Positions 1-6,980 of a DNA stretch of 19,071 bases are shown here, piece by piece. Origin of the DNA: Haloarculaceae archaeon (lineage in GTDB: Archaea > Halobacteriota > Halobacteria > Halobacteriales > Haloarculaceae); NCBI GenBank assembly GCA_028274885.1, contig JAQCMX010000255.1:1-19071 (forward strand), in the 5' to 3' direction. Below the pieces are notes generated by a model. It worked only from the letters and a program-made list of their open reading frames with translations. It did not search any database and was not told where the DNA came from. The stretch's first letter is position 1. Each line of letters begins with the position of its first letter. A program made the translations under genes and the position numbers.

Positions 1-101
1 ACAAGCCGTTTGTACACTTTAATCTCGTCAGCTTCAGTCAGCAATCGCTCCAGTTCGTCTTCACTCAGATGCCGCACAAGCTCCTTCTCCCGACCAACCA
101 T
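1..101 (-). CDS. IS630-type transposase, N-terminal fragment cut by the window edge
   Basis: The minus strand opens at ATG 101 and reads MVGREKELVRHLSEDELERL, then on to a KVYKRL segment, before leaving the window. This resembles the first helix of the helix-turn-helix leader of haloarchaeal IS630-type transposases, where a region rich in leucine, glutamate and arginine precedes a KRLxFVK motif. Only about 33 residues are visible, so neither the catalytic DDE domain nor the inverted repeats can be checked. The frame stays open upstream of the ATG as far as a TAG stop, with a possible alternative GTG start. The gene may be intact outside the window. The family call rests on pattern memory of a short stretch and is moderate. 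Confidence 0.55.
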   Translation of the reverse strand, partial: MVGREKELVRHLSEDELERLLTEADEIKVYKRL

Positions 102-154
102 GCTTAGGTCGAGCGGCTCCAGTCGCACAAAAGCTTCCCTGACGTACTAAAGTC

Positions 155-167
155 GTGGGCTTCCCAC
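155..167. repeat. Short hairpin at one end of the IS200/IS605-like remnant
   Basis: GTGGG, loop CTT, CCCAC. The flanking AGTCGTGGG word (151-159) is the exact reverse complement of CCCACGACT at 423-431, which links the two ends of the remnant. Confidence 0.5.
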
Positions 168-422
168 CCGGTGTTGGCCGGGCAGGTCAATCCTGAAGGT
201 TGGGAGTCTAAGCTTTGTGACCGACGGCACTGGCTCCGCCACGAAGCCGATACTCGTACCCCGCGTGGGGCTTCGAGGTATCTCGTTGTTTTGTGTCGGT
301 CGGCGCAGTCGGCTCACTTGTTTGATTTCGGCTTTCGCCGTGGCAAACACCGACTCAACTGCCAGTTTTCCGCGCACAGGAATCGTAACTGGCGATTGAA
401 GAATAAGGCTTACGACGCGTAT

Positions 423-442
423 CCCACGACTGAAGTCGCGGG
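423..442. repeat. Terminal hairpin of the IS200/IS605-like remnant
   Basis: CCCACGACT and AGTCGCGGG are separated by GA and form a 9-bp stem with a single A-C mismatch. Hairpins of this sequence type (CCCACGACTTCAGTCGTGGG-like) are a familiar end structure of haloarchaeal IS200/IS605 elements. Confidence 0.55.
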
Positions 443-455
443 TTTTGCGCCTGCT

Positions 456-656
456 TCACGCTATAAACCAAGCCCCCATGATAAAAGGGACGAACTCGGA
501 GCGATCGGCGCAGTCAAACGCTTCGTGGGCGGCAGTGTAAGTGGCACAAAGCCCACGAGGACAACGGAGCAACAGGACGGCTGGCCCGGCCCCGAAAACG
601 ACGGCCCCGACCCCCAGATGCCGAAAACTCCAGGACAGAGTGCGACAAAAAAGCAA
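456..656 (-). pseudogene. Truncated small membrane protein ending at the IS remnant
   Basis: On the minus strand this frame reads a hydrophobic segment (HLGVGAVVFGAGPAVLLL), then a Cys-containing acidic stretch with CATYTAAHEAFDCADRSE, then a second hydrophobic start, VPFIMGAWFIA, followed at once by TGA. The stop lies 13 bp from the hairpin that bounds the mobile-element remnant. The second membrane helix therefore looks cut off by the insertion. No good start is visible: the frame is open upstream to near 765 but offers only TTG near 656, so the 5' end may also be damaged. I do not recognise the family. The other two minus frames here give low-complexity Arg/Ser-rich products, which favours this frame. 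It could still be chance. Confidence 0.35.
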
Positions 657-744
657 CGTAGCCGCCCTGATCGCCCAGCGCTGGGCCCGTCCCGCGCAAA
701 GTAGTTCTGCCTTTCCAGGCCGTGCTTGAGTCGATTCGGTCAGG

Positions 745-750
745 TTTAAG
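745..750 (+). promoter_or_regulatory. Probable TATA box of aceB
   Basis: TTTAAG lies 30 nt upstream of the aceB ATG. An archaeal start site about 26 nt downstream of the box would fall within a few bases of the ATG, giving a leaderless or nearly leaderless mRNA, as is common in haloarchaea. Confidence 0.4.
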
Positions 751-779
751 CCACGCCGGATAGTTTCTCAGCATGACTC

Positions 780-2090
780 ATGAGTGCAATCGACGAGCGA
801 CGACACGAGCGCAAGTTCGTTCGGACGTTCTTTACGACACCGACCGCAGAGCAGGGTGAGGATGACTCCGCAAAGAAACTCCGGAGTGCTATCGGGCTGC
901 GCGGGATGCAGGCACCGGACGTGTGGGTGCCCGACAACGAGGATGCCACGGCCCCGAACATGCGCGACGAGGGTGCGCGAAACATAGCCGAAGTCGTGGC
1001 CGAGGGCGGGGCGGAGTTTCCCGGTGAGATCCACCCACGCGTTGTCTGGCACCGCGACGACCCCTCGGCGCGGTACGACGGCTTCCAGCACATGCTGGAG
1101 ATTGCTGACCCCGAAAACGGTGCAATCGAGCACATCGACGGATTCGTGATCCCGGAGGTCGGCGACGTCGACGACTGGAAAAAGGCCGACGAGTTTTTTA
1201 CTATCGTCGAAAACGAGTACGGCCTCGAGGAGGGGTCACTTGCGATGTCGGTTATCATCGAATCCGGTTCGGCGGAACTCGCCATGGGGAAGCTACGCGA
1301 CGAGATGGGAAAAGCGGACAACAACCTCCAGCGTCTGTTCTTACTCGTCGACGGCGAGGTCGACTATACGAAAGATCAGCGGGCTATCACCCCCACAGGT
1401 GGCCTCCCGGAGTGGAAGGAACTGCGTCACAACACCGCCCGCGCGGCCAGTGCTGCGGGGCTCATCGCGGTCGACGGCCCTTTCGACGACATCCGCGACG
1501 TGGCGGGATACCACGAACGCATGACCGCCAACAATGCGATGGGGATGCTCGGCATCTGGTCGCTGACCCCGACCCAGGTTGTCGAGGCGAACAAGGGACC
1601 ACTCCCGCCTGCCGACGGGTACTGGGTCATCGATGCCGACGGCCGCGAGGTCGAACTCACCTCCGAGGATGGTGTCGAGGTATACGAGGGTGACCGGATC
1701 GAACTCGAGAGTCAGGGCGACACCTACGAACTCGCCGTCGGTGGGGACGAACTCCACCTCGAGGAGGACGAACTGCGCGCGGAACTGCTCGATCTGCTCG
1801 ATTACGTCCCGAGCATGGACGACATCGTCGACTCGATGGAGGAGTTCGAGGCCGCCAAGGAGGCCGGTAAGGGTGCAATCGCGATGACCCAGTCCGGGAC
1901 TGTCCGCATCGACGGCGTTGAGGTCGCAATCAGCAGCGACCGCATGTGGGACGAAGCAACCTACCAAGCGATGATGACGCCGGTCAAACTTTTCAAGGAC
2001 GTCTACGAGAACCGCCCCGACCAGCACGACGACCTCGCGGACCTGTACAGTGTGGCGGTCGTCGAACGGGCAATGGAAGTTGGCATCTGA
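780..2090 (+). CDS. aceB: Malate synthase, haloarchaeal type
   Basis: Condenses glyoxylate with acetyl-CoA to malate, the second step of the glyoxylate bypass, in the cytoplasm. The 436-residue product matches the short haloarchaeal malate synthase class (about 433 residues in Haloferax volcanii) along its full length. Signature stretches include RGMQAPDVWVPDNEDATAP (residues 41-59), IHPRVVWHRD (84-93), HIDGFVIPEVGD (118-129), VIIESG (158-163), LLVDGEVDYTKD (188-199) and DRMWDEATYQA (387-397). By analogy with the Haloferax enzyme, R87, E161 and D391 are the likely substrate, Mg and catalytic-base residues. The ATG at 780 is chosen because homologous sequence begins within a few residues and a TATA-like box sits 30 nt upstream. 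The ATG at 773 is out of frame. Isocitrate lyase (aceA), adjacent to aceB in some haloarchaea, is not next to it here: mobile-element debris lies upstream and a helicase downstream. Confidence 0.95.
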   Translation: MSAIDERRHERKFVRTFFTTPTAEQGEDDSAKKLRSAIGLRGMQAPDVWVPDNEDATAPNMRDEGARNIAEVVAEGGAEFPGEIHPRVVWHRDDPSARYDGFQHMLEIADPENGAIEHIDGFVIPEVGDVDDWKKADEFFTIVENEYGLEEGSLAMSVIIESGSAELAMGKLRDEMGKADNNLQRLFLLVDGEVDYTKDQRAITPTGGLPEWKELRHNTARAASAAGLIAVDGPFDDIRDVAGYHERMTANNAMGMLGIWSLTPTQVVEANKGPLPPADGYWVIDADGREVELTSEDGVEVYEGDRIELESQGDTYELAVGGDELHLEEDELRAELLDLLDYVPSMDDIVDSMEEFEAAKEAGKGAIAMTQSGTVRIDGVEVAISSDRMWDEATYQAMMTPVKLFKDVYENRPDQHDDLADLYSVAVVERAMEVGI

Positions 2091-2270
2091 GAACGGTTCC
2101 CACGACGGTTCCCGTGAGCGGAGCGCACCCAGAACACGCTCTTTGGGCCCAGATTCAACAGAGTACCGTCCCGGAGTGTGTGTCCAGCCCACCGGATCGG
2201 TACGGGGTTGTTGTGGTCCACCCACTGCTCTCGTTGGCTGTTCGCTTTCACATTCGCTCCGGGGCAGCAG

Positions 2271-2277
2271 TTTATAC
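2271..2277 (+). promoter_or_regulatory. TATA box of the XPD-like helicase gene
   Basis: TTTATAC lies 24-30 nt before the GTG start at 2301, the spacing expected for a leaderless haloarchaeal transcript. This supports the GTG over the out-of-frame ATG at 2294. Confidence 0.5.
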
Positions 2278-2300
2278 TGGTGAGCGTACTATAATGAACC

Positions 2301-4511
2301 GTGTCCGAACCGTCGTACCTGCGGTATTTCCCATACGACGAACCCTACGATCACCAGCGCGAGGCGATGAGCCGTATCTCGGCAGGCCTCGCCGACGGAT
2401 CCGACATCCTCTTTGAGGGGGCAACCGGGACTGGCAAGACACTGGCCGCGCTCGTGCCCGCACTGGCGTACGCGGAACAACACGACAAGACCGTCATCAT
2501 CACCACCGACGTCCACCAGCAGATGCGCCAGTTCCGGCGGGAGGCAAGCGCCATCACCACCACCGAGGACCTGCGGGCGGTCGTGTTCCGGGGCAAGGCA
2601 TCGATGTGTCACATCGACGTGGGCTACGAGGAATGTCAAGCCCTCCGGGAGACGACCCAGGAGTTGGTCGAGACCGAACAGGAACGCGCGGAACTCGAAC
2701 GCGAGCAACGCGCGCTCCTGGCCGAGAGCCAGGCCGGTGACGAGGGGGCGACCGAGGCCCGGAGTGCGGTGATGGACGAACTCGAAGCTGTCGAGGGGGA
2801 CCTCACAGCGTTTACAGACCGGGCGACCTGCGATCATTACTACCGCAATCTCACCGGGGATACGTCCGACTTTTTTTCCTGGCTGTACGCCGATGTCCGC
2901 ACACCCGACGAGATTTACACGTTCGCCCACGAGCAGGGGTTGTGTGGCTACGAACTGCTCAAGGAAGGCGTCGAGGGTGTCGATCTGGTTGTCTGTAACT
3001 ACCACCACCTGCTGGATCCGACGATCCGCGAGCAGTTTTTCCGGTGGCTCGGTCGCGATCCCGAGGACGTGATTGCGATCTTCGACGAGGCCCACAACGT
3101 GGAGTCCGCGGCCCGTGACCACGCCCGGCGGACGCTCACCGAGACGACCGTGACGGGTGCGCTGGACGAACTGGCCGGCGACCAACCCCAGCCCGAGGCC
3201 GTGGCCGACGCGCGTGACCCACGGGCCGAAAGTGCCGAAAACGTCCTCTCGACGTTTCGCAACTCGCTCCGGGAGATCTACGAGGGGACATTCGACGCTG
3301 ACGGGCGCGAACACGTCCAGGCGGAGTGGCACGATCTTGCGATCGACAACGCGGACCGCCGGGACGACCTGACCCTCGCCTTTCTCCAGGCCTATACCGG
3401 TCCTGGCTACGACGTGGAACTGGATCGGGCGCTCGAACTCGGCCGGGATCTCGACGCGGCATACGAGGAGGCGTACAAGAACGGCGAGACGAGCACCCGA
3501 CAGGACTGCCAGACGCTGCAGGCGGCCAGGTTCGTCGAGTCCTGGTTCGAGGACAGCGGTGACGCGGGGACCTACCCGGTGGTGAGCGTTCGCCGCGATC
3601 CCGGTGCAGACGGAGGTCTCGGGGACAGCTACGGCCGGGCGGAACTGTACACGTGCATTCCAGAACAGGTGACGCGCTCGCTGTTTGCCAGCCTCCATGC
3701 GAACGTCCTCATGAGTGCGACGTTGCGCCCCTTCGACGTAACCGAAACCGTTCTCGGCCTGGACGATCCCGAGACGATGGCTTACGGCCCGCAGTTCCCC
3801 GAAAGGCGCCGGCGTACCTACGCGGTGGATACGCCGCCGCTTTTTGCAAGCCGCCGGGACGATCCTGCCGTCCAGGAGACTATCACCGGGGTCATAGAGG
3901 ACGCCGTTCGCCTCACACCGGGCAATACGCTCGCCTTTTTTCCGAGTTACAGCGAGGCAGCCCGGTATCACGACCGGATCTCGACCGACCGGAAGTATCT
4001 CGACGAGCCCGGGACCCCGGCACACGAACTTCGCGAGCAGTTCGCGAGTGACAATAACGCGATCATGTGTACGTCCCTGTGGGGGACGCTCGGTGAGGGG
4101 GTAAGCTACGACGGTGACGACGCCCGGACGGTCGTGGTGGTCGGTGTCCCGTATCCACACCTTGACGATCGCATGGCTGCGGTACAGGACGCCTACGACG
4201 CGATGTTCGGCGACGAAGCGACGGGCAGTCCGGGGTGGCGCTACGCGGTCGAGATCCCGACGATCCGGAAGACACGGCAGGCTCTGGGTCGGGTCGTTCG
4301 CTCGCCGACGGATTTCGGGGCACGTCTGCTCGTCGACGCGCGCTACACCGAACGCGCCGAGATGGAGATGCGCGAGTATGCGGTCCGTGGCGCCTTTCCC
4401 CCCGAGGAACGCACAGAGATAATCGACGTCGAACCCGGGAAGCTGAAGTTCGGACTTCACAACTTCTACACCGACCTCGGCGCGTACGACGCCGAACCGC
4501 CGGCGCCATAG
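2301..4511 (+). CDS. XPD/Rad3-family Fe-S DNA helicase
   Basis: Superfamily 2 5'-3' DNA helicase of the XPD/Rad3/DinG group, probably acting in DNA repair. The 736-residue product shows Walker A EGATGTGKT (39-47), a DEAH box (262-265), motif III SATL (472-475), motif V GTLGEGVSY (595-603) and motif VI QALGRVVRSPTDFG (660-673). Four cysteines between motifs I and II (C103, C112, C177, C215) are placed as the 4Fe-4S ligands of XPD-like enzymes, with the last in the typical GLCGYE context. Between C112 and C177 lies an unusually long Glu-rich, probably coiled-coil insert (about 115-170). The GTG start at 2301 sits 24 nt after a TATA box and gives the expected N-terminal YFPYDEPYDHQ segment with its Q-motif-like Gln. 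Haloarchaea usually carry more than one Rad3 paralogue and I cannot assign which this is. The gene stands alone, with about 210 bp before it and 150 bp after it. Confidence 0.92.
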   Translation: MSEPSYLRYFPYDEPYDHQREAMSRISAGLADGSDILFEGATGTGKTLAALVPALAYAEQHDKTVIITTDVHQQMRQFRREASAITTTEDLRAVVFRGKASMCHIDVGYEECQALRETTQELVETEQERAELEREQRALLAESQAGDEGATEARSAVMDELEAVEGDLTAFTDRATCDHYYRNLTGDTSDFFSWLYADVRTPDEIYTFAHEQGLCGYELLKEGVEGVDLVVCNYHHLLDPTIREQFFRWLGRDPEDVIAIFDEAHNVESAARDHARRTLTETTVTGALDELAGDQPQPEAVADARDPRAESAENVLSTFRNSLREIYEGTFDADGREHVQAEWHDLAIDNADRRDDLTLAFLQAYTGPGYDVELDRALELGRDLDAAYEEAYKNGETSTRQDCQTLQAARFVESWFEDSGDAGTYPVVSVRRDPGADGGLGDSYGRAELYTCIPEQVTRSLFASLHANVLMSATLRPFDVTETVLGLDDPETMAYGPQFPERRRRTYAVDTPPLFASRRDDPAVQETITGVIEDAVRLTPGNTLAFFPSYSEAARYHDRISTDRKYLDEPGTPAHELREQFASDNNAIMCTSLWGTLGEGVSYDGDDARTVVVVGVPYPHLDDRMAAVQDAYDAMFGDEATGSPGWRYAVEIPTIRKTRQALGRVVRSPTDFGARLLVDARYTERAEMEMREYAVRGAFPPEERTEIIDVEPGKLKFGLHNFYTDLGAYDAEPPAP

Positions 4512-4662
4512 CCACGGCATGACCAGTCCCCGAGGTGTCTACGTCGGGACGGTAAAACTGCGGTCGGATCGTCGGCGAGACTCTGATTCTCTCCGGAGCG
4601 GGGCTGGGGGCTCGTCCTGTGATCGAAAATCATCTTTTCTTTGAGCTAAGACCCTTTGATAC

Positions 4663-5280
4663 ATGAGCACGAAATCAGGCGTCTTTCCGACGATTGACAC
4701 GAACCTGTTCGTCACGGTCTCCGGCCCGCCGGGCTGTGGCGCGACGTCGCTTTGCACTCTGTTGTCGGACGCGATGGACTGCCCATACGTCTCCGGCGGA
4801 GACGTCTTCCGAGATATCGCCGAGGAGCGGGGTATGACTCTCACCCAGTTGTCGGCAAAGGCACAGGGGTCAGACGAGATCGACCGGGCACTCGACCGGT
4901 ATCTCCGCGAGGTCGCCGAGGAGTGGGGCACCGCGAACAAACCGTTCATCCTCGAGTCCCGGTTGGCCGGCTGGATCGCCGCCGAGCGCGCGGATCTGCG
5001 GATCTATCTCGACGCGCCCGCAGAGGTTCGCAAGGAACGGATCGCCGATCGGACCGAGACCGCCGCCGAAATGGCTGTCAGGGAGGTGGGTGAGGCAGGA
5101 CGGTATCAGTCCTACTACGATATCGATACCGACGAACTGGAGTTCTACGATCTCCACCTCAACACCGCCCGGTGGAACCAGGCGGGTGTGTTCGAGATCG
5201 TTCGGACGGCCATCGAACAGCACGATCCCACGGCTGACGAGGGCGCCTTCCAGACCACCCCGATCGAGATCGAGCACTGA
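4663..5280 (+). CDS. Cytidylate-kinase-like protein with a lysine-less P-loop
   Basis: A 205-residue P-loop protein of the archaeal cytidylate kinase family, which phosphorylates CMP/dCMP with ATP. The fold signatures are clear: VSGPPGCGAT (19-28), YVSGGDVFRDIAEERG (42-57), FILESRLAGW (95-104), DLRIYLDAP (111-119), KERIADR (124-130) and YYDIDTDELEFYDLHLNTARW (151-171, described by its YYDID, YDL and NTARW blocks). The Walker A motif reads GPPGCGAT where active kinases have GxxGxGK[ST]: the nucleotide-binding lysine is alanine at residue 27. There is also an extra N-terminal segment of about 14 residues and an acidic tail after residue 185. It is therefore either a paralogue of the housekeeping Cmk with altered or lost catalysis, or a regulatory protein. 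The ATG at 4663 is the only plausible start. The next gene, mptA, follows after 72 bp. Confidence 0.8.
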   Translation: MSTKSGVFPTIDTNLFVTVSGPPGCGATSLCTLLSDAMDCPYVSGGDVFRDIAEERGMTLTQLSAKAQGSDEIDRALDRYLREVAEEWGTANKPFILESRLAGWIAAERADLRIYLDAPAEVRKERIADRTETAAEMAVREVGEAGRYQSYYDIDTDELEFYDLHLNTARWNQAGVFEIVRTAIEQHDPTADEGAFQTTPIEIEH

Positions 5281-5352
5281 TCGTGTGACACGCGGTACCG
5301 CCCTGGACCGACATCGTAAGCAATAACGGCAATTCTCACATAACGTTTTTCG

Positions 5353-6288
5353 ATGACCCAGCAACTGCCGGATGTACAGGCGTCCAGCCCGGATATCGCG
5401 GTCGGTCTCAACCGCGTTGGCGTCACCGGTGTCGAGAAACTCGTCAAAGTCGCACGTGCGGACAAATGCCCGATTATTCTGATGGCCGAATTCGAGGTCT
5501 ACGTTGATCTACCCGCCTGGCGCAAGGGAGCGGACATGAGCCGGAATATGCAGGTCGTCGACGAGATAATCGAAGAGGCGGTCAGCGAGCCGACATACCG
5601 TATCGAGGACGTGTGTGGGTCGGTTGCCGAGCGACTTCTCAACAAACACGATTACACGACCAAAGCCGAAGTCGAGATGAAAGCCGAGTACATCACACGT
5701 GAGGAGACGCCATCATCCGGACTGCAGACACAAAATACGTCCGACATCATCGCGGCCGCGACCGCGACCGAGGACGGAACCCGCGAGACGATCGGCACCC
5801 GTGTCACCGGCATGACTGTCTGTCCCTGCTCGCAGGGGATGTCCGAGAGTCGGGCCCGCGAGACGCTGCAGGGGCTCGATGTCGAGGAAGGGGTGATCGA
5901 ACAGTTCCTCGACGAGGTCCCACAGCCGGGCCACTCCCAGCGGGGCCACGCAACCGTGACCATCGAAAGCGAAGGCGCACCGGAGGTCGATCTCAACGAT
6001 CTCATCACCGTGGCCCGCGACTCGATGAGCGCACGCATCTACAACCTCGCGAAGCGTCCCGACGAGGATCATATGACCTACGAGGCTCACAGTGACGCCA
6101 AGTTCGTCGAGGACTGCGTGCGGGCGATGGCTGAAGGCGTCGTCAGGGAGTTCCCCGACCTCCCCGACGATGCTATCGTGATGATGAAACAGTCAAATGA
6201 CGAGTCGATTCACCAGCACAACGCCCACGCCGAACGCGTGGCTAAACTCGCAACCCTCCGACGCGAAGTCAGTCAAAACGACACCTAA
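5353..6288 (+). CDS. mptA: GTP cyclohydrolase MptA (FolE2/COG1469 type)
   Basis: Archaeal GTP cyclohydrolase that opens GTP and forms 7,8-dihydroneopterin 2',3'-cyclic phosphate, the first committed step of methanopterin/folate-type pterin synthesis. The 311-residue product is full length. Family blocks include PDVQASSPDIAVGLNRVGVTGVEKL (residues 6-30, key SSPDI and GVTGVEK), MAEFEVYVDLP (44-54), the catalytic-cysteine motif MTVCPCSQ (C157, C159), PGHSQRGHATV (192-202, with H194 and H199 as candidate metal ligands) and KQSNDESIHQHNAHAER (279-295). These place it with the metal-dependent (Fe(II)) MptA/FolE2 enzymes rather than FolE. The ATG at 5353 matches the expected N-terminus. It lies 72 bp after the kinase-like gene, so co-transcription is possible. 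A bulged hairpin begins 12 bp after the stop. Confidence 0.93.
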   Translation: MTQQLPDVQASSPDIAVGLNRVGVTGVEKLVKVARADKCPIILMAEFEVYVDLPAWRKGADMSRNMQVVDEIIEEAVSEPTYRIEDVCGSVAERLLNKHDYTTKAEVEMKAEYITREETPSSGLQTQNTSDIIAAATATEDGTRETIGTRVTGMTVCPCSQGMSESRARETLQGLDVEEGVIEQFLDEVPQPGHSQRGHATVTIESEGAPEVDLNDLITVARDSMSARIYNLAKRPDEDHMTYEAHSDAKFVEDCVRAMAEGVVREFPDLPDDAIVMMKQSNDESIHQHNAHAERVAKLATLRREVSQNDT

Positions 6289-6300
6289 AGACACGTTGCT

Positions 6301-6359
6301 ACCCATTGTCCCGTAGCGGTCCTGTCTGGAACAAGGCGTTTCACTACGCGGACAAGGGT
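6301..6359. repeat. Bulged inverted repeat downstream of mptA
   Basis: ACCCATTGTCCCGTAG (6301-6316) and CTACGCGGACAAGGGT (6344-6359) pair over 15 bp with one unpaired base on each arm, around a 27-nt loop. It begins 12 bp after the mptA stop. No T-run follows, so it is not an obvious intrinsic terminator. It could be an mRNA 3'-end structure or a mobile-element trace. Confidence 0.5.
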
Positions 6360-6417
6360 ACTGCTGTCCTGCGATCACGTTACATTATTTGGGAGGTAAA
6401 CACGGAGTAGGCTGTTT

Positions 6418-6588
6418 TTATCTCAGTCGATACCGTATATCTGTACGCATAGTCACCAAGGACAGACTCTTTACTTCAATTTCCGGTGGAGATGCATCCA
6501 CCTCGGTCGTATGCTCGAAATATTCAATCGTTGCCCGTCCAGAAAACGCGCTCTCCTGGCCAACCAGTCTTCGCCCGCCATCAGTATC
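6418..6588 (-). pseudogene. Protein-like C-terminal remnant, family unknown
   Basis: Between in-frame stops at 6589-6591 (TAA) and 6418-6420 (TAA), the minus strand encodes about 56 residues with a natural-looking composition. Examples are RLVGQESAFSGRATIEYFEH and EVDASPPEIEVKSLSLV, with MRTDIRYRLR at the end. There is no start codon near the beginning, so if real it is the tail of a lost gene. It lies downstream of, and on the same strand as, the 84-residue frame at 6624-6878. I do not recognise the family. Codon third positions are less GC-rich than in neighbouring genes, consistent with decay or foreign origin. Otherwise I see no gene in 6289-6623. Confidence 0.3.
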
Positions 6589-6623
6589 TTAGACGCACAT
6601 CGTACCGACAGTCGGGTGGCAGA

Positions 6624-6878
6624 CTAATCGAGGCTGTCACTCCCGGTCGGACTGGATTGGGTCTGTTGGATCGTCCGTCTCAGCGTGTCTGCCTGACTGT
6701 TTGAGAGAGGTTCCTTCGACGTTTTGCCCGGGGCGATGCGGTCGATTGTCCACGGCACGTCACCGCCGGCCGCGTCGTTGGCTGTCACCGCGAATTCGAT
6801 GACGACATCCCGTCCCGTCACGGCCGGCACCTCGTTCGTGATGGTCGTCTCGACGGTTACCGGATCGACGACACTCAC
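6624..6878 (-). CDS. Small protein or C-terminal gene fragment, unknown function
   Basis: An 84-residue frame from GTG 6878 to TAG. It reads like folded protein: DPVTVETTITNEVPAVTG, RDVVIEFAVTANDAAGG and DVPWTIDRIAPGKTSKEP, with a Gln/Ser-rich polar tail. The composition suggests beta strands of an extracytoplasmic or lipoprotein-like domain, but I recognise no family. The frame is open upstream of the GTG for a further 34 codons, back to the TAA that ends the last antiporter gene, and the sense there is still plausible (for example GLPASPTGGDIDGTIKQRFD). There is no signal peptide and no ATG. So it is either a short last cistron of the Mrp operon or the tail of a larger gene whose 5' part was lost. 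Confidence 0.5.
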   Translation of the reverse strand: MSVVDPVTVETTITNEVPAVTGRDVVIEFAVTANDAAGGDVPWTIDRIAPGKTSKEPLSNSQADTLRRTIQQTQSSPTGSDSLD

Positions 6879-6980
6879 GTCGAAACGCTGCTTGATCGTC
6901 CCGTCGATATCGCCGCCTGTCGGTGACGCTGGGAGGCCGTAAGACCGTGACGGGGCGAGACGACGGCGTTTGGCCAGGAA

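Larger units (their letters stand above)
147..442 (-). mobile_element. Decayed IS200/IS605 (IS1341-like) remnant or MITE with hairpin ends
   Basis: Both ends carry motifs typical of haloarchaeal IS200/IS605-type elements. At 423-442 there is a hairpin, CCCACGACT-GA-AGTCGCGGG, with one mismatch. At 151-167 the sequence AGTCGTGGGCTTCCCAC contains a GTGGG/CCCAC stem and repeats the same AGTCGTGGG word in inverted orientation. Between them lie fewer than 300 bp, far too little for TnpA or TnpB. On the minus strand the open frame 147-377 ends in GSPRL followed by a stop at the hairpin, as the C-terminal tails of haloarchaeal TnpB proteins often do. It is therefore probably an internally deleted, non-autonomous derivative. 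It lies directly between the IS630 fragment and a truncated gene. Confidence 0.45.

Noticed and set aside
2093..2113. Tandem direct repeat ACGGTTCCC after aceB
   Set aside because: Only two 9-bp copies with a 3-bp spacer and no other structure. Probably chance; not a CRISPR or origin repeat.
1341..2225. A 294-codon minus-strand frame opposite aceB
   Set aside because: It is antisense to a full-length conserved malate synthase. The composition is Val/Asp/Arg-biased and no motif is seen.
2289..4520. Very long minus-strand open frame opposite the helicase gene
   Set aside because: It mirrors a GC-rich helicase gene with clear motifs. Its translation is rich in Val, Arg and Gly with no recognisable domain, as expected for antisense frames in haloarchaeal genes.
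6485..6502. GGTGGA/TCCACC inverted repeat in the gap after mptA
   Set aside because: Only 6 bp per arm and inside a possible coding remnant, so too weak to call.
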